Below, in pieces: positions 52,837 through 64,000 of a stretch of DNA of 64,000 bases; position 1 is the first letter of the stretch; the number at the start of each line of letters is the position of its first letter. Made by a program: the position numbers and the translations under genes. The DNA comes from Portulaca oleracea. Lineage: Eukaryota; Streptophyta; Magnoliopsida; Caryophyllales; Portulacaceae. The notes below the pieces were generated by a model. That model ran no database searches and was not told the origin of the DNA. It worked only from the letters and a program-made list of their open reading frames with translations. The DNA is taken from assembly GCA_029582165.1 (NCBI GenBank), contig CM055877.1:28189793-28253792 (forward strand), in the 5' to 3' direction.

Positions 52837-55800
52837 ATTGTATTTGAACTCCGGCGTGTGGCCGTGCATGTTTTATGTGTTTTTGGATTGTATTTGAACT
52901 CTGGCGTGTGGCCGTGCATGTTTTATGTGTGTTTGGATTGTATTTGAACTCCGGCGTGTGGCCGTGAATAGTTTAGGTTGTGTTTGGATTGTATTTGAAC
53001 TCCGGCGTGTGGCCGTGCATGTTTTATGTGTGTTTGGATTGTATTTGAAATCTGGCGTGTGGCCGTGAATAGTTTAGGTTATGTTTGCATTGTATTTGAA
53101 CTCCGGCGTGTGGCCGTGAATGGTTTAGGTTGTGTTTGGATTGTATTTGAACTCCGGCGTGTGGCCGTGCATGTTTTATGTGTTTTTGCATTGTATTTGA
53201 ACTCCGGCGTGTGGTCATGAATAATTTAGGTTGTGTTTGGATTGTATTTGAACTCCGGCGTGTGACCGTGAATGGTTTAGGTTGTGTTTGGATTGTATTT
53301 GAACTCCGGCGTGTGGCCGTGCATGTTTTATGTGTGTTTGGATTGTATTTGAACTCCGGCGTGTGGCCGTGAATAGTTTAGGTTGTGTTTGGATTGTATT
53401 TGAACTCCGGCGTGTGGCCGTGAATGGTTTATATGTGTTTGGATTGTATTTGAACTCCGGCATGTGGCCGTGAATAGTTTAGGTTGTGTTTGCATTGTAT
53501 TTGAACTCCGGCGTGTGGCCGTGAATGGTTTAGGTTGTGTTTGGATTGTATTTGAACTCCGGCGTGTGGCCGTGCATGTTTTATGTGTGTTTGCATTGTA
53601 TTTGAACTCCGGCGTGTGGCTGTGAATAGTTTAGGTTGTGTTTGCATTGTATTTGAACTCCGGCGTGTGGCCGTGAATGGTTTAGGTTGTGTTTGGATTG
53701 TATTTGAACTCCGGCGTGTGGCCGTGCATGTTTTATGTGTGTTTGGATTGTATTTGAACTCCGGCGTGTGGCCGTGAATAGTTTAGGTTGTGTTTGGATT
53801 GTATTTGAACTCCGGCGTGTGGCCGTGCATGTTTTATGTGTGTTTGGATTGTATTTGAACTCCGGCGTGTGGCCGTGAATAGTTTAGGTTGTGTTTGCAT
53901 TGTATTTGAACTCCGGTGTGTGGCCGTGAATGGTTTAGGTTGTGTTTGCATTGTATTTGAACTCCGGCGTGTGGCCGTGAGTGGTTTAGGTTGTGTTTGG
54001 ATTGTATTTGAACTCCGGCGTGTGGCCGTGCATGTTTTATGTGTGTTTGGATTGTATTTGAACTCCGGCGTGTGGCCGTGAATAGTTTAGGTTGTGTTTG
54101 GATTGTATTTGAACTCCGGCGTGTGGCCATGCATGTTTTTTGTGTGTTTGGATTGTATTTGAACTCCGGCGTGTGGCCGTGAATAGTTTAGGTTGTGTTT
54201 GCATTGTATTTGAACTCCGGTGTGTGGCCGTGAATGGTTTAGGTTGTGTTTGGATTGTATTTGAACTCCGGCGTGTGGTCGTGCATGTTTTATGTGTGTT
54301 TGCATTGTATTTGAACTCCGGCGTGTGGCCGTGAATAGTTTAGGTTATGTTTGCATTGTATTTGAACTCCAACGTGTGGCCGTGAATGGTTTAGGTTGTG
54401 TTTGGATTGTATTTGAACTCCGGCGTGTGGCCGTGCATGTTTTATGTGTGTTTGGATTGTATTTGAACTCCGGCGTGTGGCCGTGAATAGTTTAGGTTGT
54501 GTTTGCATTGTATTTGAACTCCGGCGTGTGGCCGTGAATGGTTTAGGTTGTGTTTGGATTGTATTTGAACTCCGGCGTGTGGCCGTGCATGTTTTATGTG
54601 TTTGGATTGTATTTGAACTCCGGCGTGTGGCCGTGAATGGTTTAGGTTGTGTTTGGATTGTATTTGAACTCCGGCGTGTGGCCGTGCATGTTTTATGTGT
54701 GTTTGGATTGTATTTGAACTCCGGCGTGTGGCCGTGAATAGTTTAGGTTGTGTTTGCATTGTATTTGAACTCCGGCGTGTGGCCGTGAATGGTTTAGGTT
54801 ATGTTTGGATTGTATTTGAACTCCGGCGTGTGGCCGTGCATGTTTTATGTGTGTTTGGATTGTATTTGAACTCCGGCGTGTGGCCGTGAATAGTTTAGGT
54901 TGTGTTTGCATTGTATGTGAACTCCGGTGTGTGGCCGTGAATGGTTTAGGTTGTGTTTGCATTGTATTTGAACTCCGGCGTGTGGCCGTGAATAGTTTAG
55001 GTTGTGTTTGGATTGTATTTAAACTACGGCGTGTGGCCGTGCATGTTTTATGTGTGTTTGGATTGTATTTGAACTCAGGCGTGTGGCCGTGAATAGTTTT
55101 GGTTGTGTTTGCATTGTATTTGAACTCCGTCGTGTGGCCGTGAATGGTTTAGGTTGTGTTTGGATTGTATTTGAACTCCGGCGTGTGGCCGTGAATGGTT
55201 TAGGTTGTGTTTGGATTGTATTTGAACTCCGGCGTGTGGCCGTGCATGTTTTATGTGTGTTTGGATTGTATTTGAACTCCGGCGTGTGGCCGTGAATAGT
55301 TTAGGTTGTGTTTGCATTGTATTTGAACTCCGGCGTGTGGCCGTGCATGTTTTATGTGTGTTTGGATTGTATTTGAACTCCGGCGTGTGGCCGTGAATAG
55401 TTTAGGTTGTGTTTGCATTGTATTTGAACTCGTATTTGAACTCCGGCGTGTGGCCGTGAATGGTTTAGGTTGTGTTTGGATTGTATTTGAACTCCGGCGT
55501 GTGGCCGTGCATGTTTTATGTGTTTTTGCATTGTATTTGAACTCCGGCGTGTGGCCGTGAATAGTTTAGGTTGTGTTTGGATTGTATTTGAACTCCGGCG
55601 TGTGGCCGTGAATGGTTTATATGTGTTTGGATTGTATTTGAACTCCGGCATGTGGCCGTGAATAGTTTAGGTTGTGTTTGCATTGTATTTGAACTCCGGC
55701 GTGTGGCCGTGAATGGTTTAGGTTGTGTTTGGATTGTATTTGAACTCCGGCGTGTGGCCGTGCATGTTTTAGGTTGTGTTTGCATTGTATTTGAACTCCG

Positions 55801-58800
55801 GCGTGTGGCCGTGAATGGTTTAGGTTGTGTTTGGATTGTATTTGAACTCCGGCGTGTGGCCGTGAATGGTTTAGGTTGTGTTTGGATTGTATTTGAACTC
55901 CGGCGTGTGGCCGTGCATGTTTTATGTGTGTTTGGATTGTATTTGAACTCCGGCGTGTGGCCGTGAATAGTTTAGGTTGTGTTTGCATTGTATTTGAACT
56001 CCGGCGTGTGGCCGTGCATGTTTTATGTGTGTTTGGATTGTATTTGAACTCCGGCGTGTGGCCGTGAATAGTTTAGGTTGTGTTTGCATTGTATTTGAAC
56101 TCGTATTTGAACTCCGGCGTGTGGCCGTGAATGGTTTAGGTTGTGTTTGGATTGTATTTGAACTCCCGCGTGTGGCCGTGCATGTTTTATGTGTTTTTGC
56201 ATTGTATTTGAACTCCGGCGTGTGGCCGTGAATAGTTTAGGTTGTGTTTGGATTGTATTTGAACTCCGGCATGTGGCCGTGAATGGTTTATATGTGTTTG
56301 GATTGTATTTGAACTCCGGCATGTGGCCGTGAATAGTTTAGGTTGTGTTTGCATTGTATTTGAACTCCGGCGTGTGGCCGTGAATGGTTTAGGTTGTGTT
56401 TGGATTGTATTTGAACTCCGGCGTGTGGCCGTGCATGTTTTATGTGTGTTTGGATTGTATTTGAACTCCGGCGTGTGGCCGTGAATAGTTTAGGTTGTGT
56501 TTGGATTGTATTTGAACTCCGGCGTGTGGCCGTGAATGGTTTAGGTAACTCCGGTGTGTGGCCGTGAATGGTTTAGGTTGTGTTTGCATTGTATTTGAAC
56601 TCCGGCGTGTGGCCGTGAGTGGTTTAGGTTGTGTTTGGATTGTATTTGAACTCCGGCGTGTGGCCGTGCATGTTTTATGTGTGTTTGGATTGTATTTGAA
56701 CTCCGGCGTGTGGCCGTGAATAGTTTAGGTTGTGTTTGGATTGTATTTGAACTCCGGCGTGTGGCCATGAATGTTTTTTGTGTGTTTGGATTGTATTTGA
56801 ACTCCGGCGTGTGGCCGTGAATAGTTTAGGTTGTGTTTGCATTGTATTTGAACTCCGGTGTGTGGCCGTGAATGGTTTAGGTTGTGTTTGGATTGTATTT
56901 GAACTCCGGCGTGTGGTCGTGCATGTTTTATGTGTGTTTGCATTGTATTTGAACTCCGGCGTGTGGCCGTGAATAGTTTAGGTTATGTTTGCATTGTATT
57001 TGAACTCCGGCGTGTGGCCGTGAATGGTTTAGGTTGTGTTTGGATTGTATTTGAACTCCGGCGTGTGGCCGTGCATGTTTTATGTGTGTTTGCATTGTAT
57101 TTGAACTCCGGCATGTGGCCGTGAATAGTTTAGGTTGTGTTTGCATTGTATTTGAACTCCGCTCAGTGGCCGTGAATGGTTTAGGTTGTGTTTGGATTGT
57201 ATTTGAACTCCGGCGTGTGGCCGTGCATGTTTTATGTGTTTTTGCATTGTATTTGAACTCCGGCATGTGGCCGTGAATAATTTAGGTTGTGTTTGGATTG
57301 TATTTGAACTCCGGCGTGTGGCCGTGAATGGTTTAGGTTGTGTTTGGATTGTATTTGAACTCCGGCGTGTGGCCGTGCATGTTTTATGTGTGTTTGGATT
57401 GTATTTGAACTCCGGCGTGTGGCCGTGAATAGTTTAGGTTGTGTTTGGATTGTATTTGAACTCCGGCGTGTGGCCGTGAATGGTTTAGGTTGTGTTTGGA
57501 TTGTATTTGAACTCCGGCGTGTGGCCGTGCATGTTTTATGTGTGTTTGGATTGTATTTGAACTCCGGCGTGTGGCCGTGAATGGTTTAGGTTGTGTTTGG
57601 ATTGTATTTGAACTCCGGCGTGTGGCCGTGAATGGTTTAGGTTGTGTTTGGATTGTATTTGAACTCCGGCGTGTGGCCGTGCATGTTTTATGTGTGTTTG
57701 GATTGTATTTGAACTCCGGCGTGTGGCCGTGCATGTTTTAGGTTGTGTTTGCATTGTATTTGAACTCCGGCGTGTGGCCGTGAATGGTTTAGGTTGTGTT
57801 TGGATTGTATTTGAACTCCGGCGTGTGGCCGTGCATGTTTTATGTGTTTTTGCATTGTATTTGAACTCCGGCATGTGGCCGTGAATAATTTAGGTTGTGT
57901 TTGGATTGTATTTGAACTCCGGCGTGTGGCCGTGAATGGTTTAGGTTGTGTTTGGATTGTATTTGAACTCCGGCGTGTGGCCGTGCATGTTTTATGTGTG
58001 TTTGGATTGTATTTGAACTCCGGCGTGTGGCCGTGAATAGTTTAGGTTGTGTTTGGATTGTATTTGAACTCCGGCGTGTGGCCGTGAATGGTTTATATGT
58101 GTTTGGATTGTATTTGAACTCCGGCATGTGGCCGTGAATAGTTTAGGTTGTGTTTGCATTGTATTTGAACTCCGGCGTGTGGCCGTGAATGGTTTAGGTT
58201 GTGTTTGGATTGTATTTGAACTCCGGCGTGTGGCCGTGCATGTTTTATGTGTGTTTGGATTGTATTTGAACTCCGGCGTGTGGCCGTGCATGTTTTAGGT
58301 TGTGTTTGCATTGTATTTGAACTCCGGCGTGTGGCCGTGAATGGTTTAGGTTGTGTTTGGATTGTATTTGAACTCCGGCGTGTGGCCGTGCATGTTTTAT
58401 GTGTTTTTGCATTGTATTTGAACTCCGGCATGTGGCCGTGAATAATTTAGGTTGTGTTTGGATTGTATTTGAACTCCGGCGTGTGGCCGTGAATGGTTTA
58501 GGTTGTGTTTGGATTGTATTTGAACTCCGGCGTGTGGCCGTGCATGTTTTATGTGTGTTTGGATTGTATTTGAACTCCGGCGTGTGGCCGTGAATAGTTT
58601 AGGTTGTGTTTGGATTGTATTTGAACTCCGGCGTGTGGCCGTGCATGTTTTATGTGTGTTTGGATTGTATTTGAACTCCGGCGTGTGGCCGTGAATAGTT
58701 TAGGTTGTGTTTGGATTGTATTTGAACTCCGGCGTGTGGCCGTGCATGTTTTATGTGTTTGGATTGTATTTGAACTCCGGCGTGTGGCCGTGAATAGTTT

Positions 58801-61800
58801 AGGTTGTGTTTGCATTGTATTTGAACTCCGGCGTGTGGCCGTGAATGGTTTAGGTTGTGTTTGGATTGTATTTGAACTCCGGCGTGTGGCCGTGCATGTT
58901 TTATGTGTGTTTGGATTGTATTTGAACTCCGGCGTGTGGCCGTGCATGTTTTAGGTTGTGTTTGCATTGTATTTGAACTCCGGCGTGTGGCCGTGAATGG
59001 TTTAGGTTGTGTTTGGATTGTATTTGAACTCCGGCGTGTGGCCGTGCATGTTTTATGTGTTTTTGCATTGTATTTGAACTCCGGCATGTGGCCGTGAATA
59101 ATTTAGGTTGTGTTTGGATTGTATTTGAACTCCGGCGTGTGGCCGTGAATGGTTTAGGTTGTGTTTGGATTGTATTTGAACTCCGGCGTGTGGCCGTGCA
59201 TGTTTTATGTGTTTGGATTGTATTTGAACTCCGGCGTGTGGCCGTGAATAGTTTAGGTTGTGTTTGGATTGTATTTGAACTCCGGCGTGTGGCCGTGAAT
59301 GGTTTATATGTGTTTGGATTGTATTTGAACTCCGGCGTGTGGCCGTGAATGGTTTAGGTTGTGTTTGCATTGTATTTGAACTCCGGCGTGTGGCCGTGAA
59401 TGGTTTAGGTTGTGTTTGGATTGTATTTGAACTCCGGCGTGTGGCCGTGCATGTTTTATATGTGTTTGGATTGTATTTGAACTCCGGCGTGTGGCCGTGA
59501 ATGGTTTAGGTTGTGTTTGCATTGTATTTGAACTCCGACGTGTGGCCGTGAATGGTTTAGGTTGTGTTTGGATTGTATTTGAACTCCGGCGTGTGGCCAT
59601 GCATGTTTTATGTATGTTTAAATTGTATTTGAACTCCGTCGTGTGGCCGTGAATGGTTTAGGTTGTGTTTGGATTGTATTTGAACTCCGGCGTGTGGCCG
59701 TGAATGGTTTAGGTTGTGTTTGCCTTGTATTTGAACTCCGGCGTGTGGCCGTGAATAGTTTTGGTTGTGTTTGCATTGTATTTGAACTCCGTCGTGTGGC
59801 CGTGAATAGTTTAGGTTGTGTTTGGATTGTATTTGAACTCCGGCGTGTGGCCGTGCATGTTTTATGTGTGTTTGGATTGTATTTGAACTCCGGCGTGTGG
59901 CCGTGAATAGTTTAGGTTGTGTTTGCATTGTATTTGAACTCCGGCGTGTGGTCGTGAATGGTTTAGGTTGTGTTTGGATTGTATTTGAACTCCGGCGTGT
60001 GGCCGTGCATGTTTTATGTGTGTTTGGATTGTATTTGAACTCCGGCGTGTGGCCGTGAATAGTTTAGGTTGTGTTTTGATTTTATTTTTACTCCGGCGTG
60101 TTGGCGTGTATTGTTTTGTTTGTGTTTGGATTGTATTTGAACTCCGGCGTGTGGTCGTGCATGTTTTGTGTGTTTGGATTGTATTTGAACTCCGTGTGGC
60201 CGTGAATAGTTTAGGTTGTGTTTGGATTGTATTTGAACATTGTATTTGAACTCCGCGTGTGGCCGTGAATGGTTTAGGTTGTGTTTGGATTGTATTTGAA
60301 CTCCGTGTGGCGTGCATGTTTTATGTGTGTTTGGATTGTATTTGAACTCCGCGTGTGGCCGCATGTTTTAGGTTGTGTTTGCATTGTATTTGAACTCAGC
60401 GTGTGGCCGTGAATGGTTTAGGTTGTGTTTGGATTGCATTTGAACTCCGTGTGGCGTGCATGTTTTATGTGTTTGGATTGTATTTGAACTCAGGCGTGTG
60501 GCGTGAATGTTTTAGGTTGTGTTTGCATTGTATTTGAATCTGACGTGTGGCCGTGAAAGGTTTAGGTTGTGTTTGCATTGTATTTGAACTCCGGCGTGTG
60601 GCCATGCATGTTTTATGTTTTTGCATTGTATTTGAACTCCGTCGTGTGGCCGTGAATTGTTTAGGTTGTGTTTGGATTGTATTTGAACTCCAGCGTGTGG
60701 CCGTGAATGGTTTAGGTTGTGTTTGGATTGTATTTGAACTCCGGCGTGTGGCCATGCATGTTTTTTGTGTGTTTGGATTGTATTTGAACTACGTGTGTAG
60801 TGAATAGTTTAGGTTGTGTTTGGATTGTATTTGAACTCCGGCATGTGGCCGTGAATGGTTTATATGTGTTTGGATTGTATTTGAACTCCGGCATGTGGCC
60901 GTGAATAGTTTAGGTTGTGTTTGCATTGTATTTGAACTCCGGCGTGTGGCCGTGAATGGTTTAGGTTGTGTTTGGATTGTATTTGAACTCCGGCGTGTGG
61001 CCGTGCATGTTTTATGTGTGTTTGGATTGTATTTGAACTCCGGCGTGTGGCCGTGAATAGTTTAGGTTGTGTTTGCATTGTATTTGAACTCCGGCGTGTG
61101 GCCGTGAATGGTTTAGGTTGTGTTTGGATTGTATTTGAACTCCGGCGTGTGGCCGTGCATGTTTTATGTTTTTGCCTTGTATTTGAACTCAGGCGTGTGG
61201 CCGTGAATAGTTTAGGTTGTGTTTGGATTGTATTTGAACTCCGGCGTGTGGCCGTGAATGGTTTAGGTTGTGTTTGGATTGTATTTGAACTCCGGCGTGT
61301 GGCCGTGAATAGTTTAGGTTGTGTTTGGATTGTATTTGAACTCCGGCGTGTGGCCGTGAATAGTTTAGGTTGTGTTTGGATTGTATTTGAACTCCGGCGT
61401 GTGGCCGTGCATGTTTTATGTGTGTTTGGATTGTATTTGAACTCCGGCGTGTGGCCGTGAATAGTTTTGGTTGTGTTTGCATTGTATTTGAACTCCGTCG
61501 TGTGGCCGTGAATAGTTTAGGTTGTGTTTGGATTGTATTTGAACTCCGGCGTGTGGCCGTGCATGTTTTATGTGTGTTTGGATTGTATTTGAACTCCGGC
61601 GTGTGGCTGTGAATAGTTTAGGTTGTGTTTGCATTGTATTTGAACTCCGGCGTGTGGCCGTGAATGGTTTAGGTTGTGTTTGGATTGTATTTGAACTCCG
61701 TGTGGCCGTGCATGTTTTATGTGTTTGGATTGTATTTGAACTCAGTGTGGCGTGAATAGTTTAGGTTGTGTTTGGATTGTATTTGAACTCCGGCGTGTGG

Positions 61801-64000
61801 CCGTGAATGGTTTATATGTGTTTGGATTGTATTTGAACTCCGGCGTGTGGCCGTGAATGGTTTAGGTTGTGTTTGGATTGTATTTGAACTCCGGCGTGTG
61901 GCCGTGCATGTTTTATGTGTGTTTGGATTGTATTTGAACTCCGGCGTGTGGCCGTGCATGTTTTAGGTTGTGTTTGCATTGTATTTGAACTCCGGCGTGT
62001 GGCCGTGAATAGTTTAGGTTGTGTTTGGATTGTATTTGAACTCCGGCGTGTGGCCGTGCATGTTTTATGTGTGTTTGGATTGTATTTGAACTCCGACGTG
62101 TGGCCGTGAATAGTTTAGGTTGTGTTTGCATTGTATTTGAACTCCGGCGTGTGGCCGTGAATGGTTTAGGTTGTGTTTGGATTGTATTTGAACTCCGGCG
62201 TATGGCCGTGCATGTTTTATGTGTGTTTGGATTGTATTTGAACTCCGACGTGTGGCCGTGAATAGTTTAGGTTGTGTTTGGATTGTATTTGAACTCCGGC
62301 GTGTGGCCGTGAATGGTTTAGGTTGTGTTTGGATTGTATTTGAACTCCGGCGTGTGGCCGTGCATGTTTTATGTGTGTTTGGATTGTATTTGAACTACGG
62401 CGTGTGGGAGTGAATGGTTTAGTTTGTGTTTGGATTGTATTTGCACTCCGGCGTGTGGCCGTGAATAGTTTAGGGTGTGTTTGGATTGTATTTGAACTCC
62501 GGCGTGTGGCCGTGAATAGTTTAGGTTGTGTTTGCATTGTATTTGAACTCCGGCGTGTGGCCGTGAATAGTTTAGGTTGTGTTTGGATTGTATTTGAACT
62601 CCGGCGTGTGGCCGTGCATGTTTTATGTGTGTTTGGATTGTATTTGAACTCCGGCGTGTGGCCGTGAATAGTTTAGGTTGTGTTTGCATTGTATTTGAAC
62701 TCCGGCGTGTGGCCGTGAATAGTTTAGGTTGTGTTTGGATTGTATTTAAACTACGGCGTGTGGCCGTGCATGTTTTATGTGTGTTTGGATTGTATTTGAA
62801 CTCCAAAGTGTGGCCGTGAATAGTTTAGGTTGTGTTTGCATTGTATTTGAACTCCGGCGTGTGGCCGTGAATGGTTTAGGTTGTGTTTGGATTGTATTTG
62901 AACTCCGGCGTGTGGCCGTGCATGTTTTATGTGTGTTTGGATTGTATTTGAACTCCAGCGTGTGGCCGTGAATAGTTTAGGTTGTGTTTGGATTGTATTT
63001 GAACTCCGGCGTGTGGCCGTGCATGTTTTATATGTGTTTGGATTGTATTTGAACTCGGCGTGTGGCGTGAATGTTTTAGGTTGTGTTTGCATTGTATTTG
63101 AACTCAGCGTGTGGCAGTGAATAGTTTAGGTTGTGTTTGGATTGTATTTGAACTCGGCGTGTGGCGTGCATGTTTTATGTGTGTTTGCATTGTATTTGAA
63201 CTCGGCGTGTGGCTGTGAATAGTTTAGGTTGTGTTTGCATTGTATTTGAACTCCGGCGTGTGGCCGTGAATGGTTTAGGTTGTGTTTGGATTGTATTTGA
63301 ACTCGGCGTGTGGCGTGCAAGTTTTATGTGTGTTTGGATTGTATATGAACTCAGTCGTGTGGCCGTGAATAGTTAAGGTTTTTTTTGGATTTTATTTTAA
63401 CTCCGGCGTGTGGCCGTGCATGTTTTATGTATGTTTGGATTGTATTTGAACTCAGGCGTGTGGCCGTGTATAGTTTAGGTTGTGTTTGCATTGTATTTGA
63501 ACTTCGGCGTGTGGCCATGCATGTTTTATGTTTTTGCCTTGTATTTGAACTCAGGCGTGTGGCCGTGCATGTTTTATGTGTGTTTGGATTGTATTTGAAC
63601 TCCGGCGTGTGGCCGTGAATAGTTTAGGTTGTGTTTGCATTGTATTTGAACTCCGGCGTGTGGTCGTGAATGGTTTAGGTTGTGTTTGGATTGTATTTGA
63701 ACTCCGGCGTGTGGCCGTGCATGTTTTATATGTGTTTGGATTGTATTTGAACTCCGGCGTGTGGCCGTGAATAGTTTAGGTTGTGTTTGCATTGTATTTG
63801 AACTCCGTGTGGCGTGAATGGTTTACGTTGTGTTTGTATTGTATTTGAACTCGGGCGTGTGGCCGTGCAAGTTTTATGTGTGTGTAGATTGTATTTGAAC
63901 TCCGTGTGGCGTGAATAGTTTAGGTTGTGTTTGGATTGTATTTGAACTCCCTCGTGTGGCCGTGAATTGTTTAGGTTGTGTTTGGATTGTATTTGAACTC
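52837..64000. repeat. ~51-bp satellite with 152-bp higher-order repeat, continues past the window
   Basis: About 220 monomers share TTGTATTTGAACTCCGGCGT and GTGTGGCCGTG. Three main types exist: a 50-bp type with GTGCATGTTTTATGTG, a 51-bp type with GTGAATAGTTTAGG and TTTGCATTG, and a 51-bp type with GTGAATGGTTTAGG and TTTGGATTG. They follow one another as a trimer of 152 bp, seen for example as repeated starts at 57386, 57538, 57690 and 57842. Insertions or losses of one monomer give 101- or 203-bp spacings. The ~64-residue frames on both strands are by-products. Confidence 0.97.

Noticed and set aside
52837..64000. Dozens of ~64- to 150-codon open frames on both strands
   Set aside because: They are translations of the 51-bp satellite, repeat every 152 bp, and show no start context or family resemblance.

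Overview
The window is repeat-dominated nuclear DNA of a flowering plant, most likely a eudicot. I do not assign a species. The evidence is the element content: an L1-type LINE, Ty1/copia and Ty3/gypsy elements with plant iMet or Asp primer sites, an Athila-type element, Cassandra-type LTRs carrying 5S rRNA sequence, CACTA transposons with plant-specific transposase domains, a Stowaway terminus and a long satellite. I found no convincing host gene; nearly every protein-like reading frame belongs to a transposable element.

Layout: 1-2041 is the 3' half of a decayed LINE. 2042-4125 is low-complexity DNA with MITE-like ends. A minus-strand copia element (about 4126-4673 plus 11684-16418) is split by a complete minus-strand Tat-like LTR element at 4674-11683 (TSD GTCTT). 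That element carries a gag remnant, an Athila-type 3' UTR and a striking array of hairpins with a constant loop and changing stems. From 16419 to about 39895 lies an Athila-like element containing a stack of insertions: a CRM-like gypsy element (21509-38393), inside its 5' LTR a second gypsy element (21749-31822), inside that a gag-only copia element (23019-28512), inside its gag a non-autonomous CACTA (26041-27548), and inside that a Cassandra-like solo LTR (26845-27135). LTR-pair divergence judged by eye decreases inward, as nesting requires.

40168-41628 is a Cassandra-like element with unlike ends, followed by a CAC/GTG trinucleotide palindrome. From 42180 rightwards is a decayed CACTA element with a subterminal repeat block, long foldbacks, a DUF4216 segment and Transposase_24-like exons. 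One of its exons is split by a young gypsy element at 46465-52712 (TSD ATGAC), whose gag-pol is intact except for one frameshift. Just beyond the next splice-donor-like site (52806) an approximately 51-bp satellite begins and runs to the end of the window with a 152-bp three-monomer higher-order repeat.

Functionally the window is a transposon graveyard with one recently active gypsy element. Its most unusual content is structural: families of short covarying hairpins in one LTR element, palindrome clusters in several unrelated elements, two large foldbacks, and a satellite that appears to have expanded within a CACTA intron.
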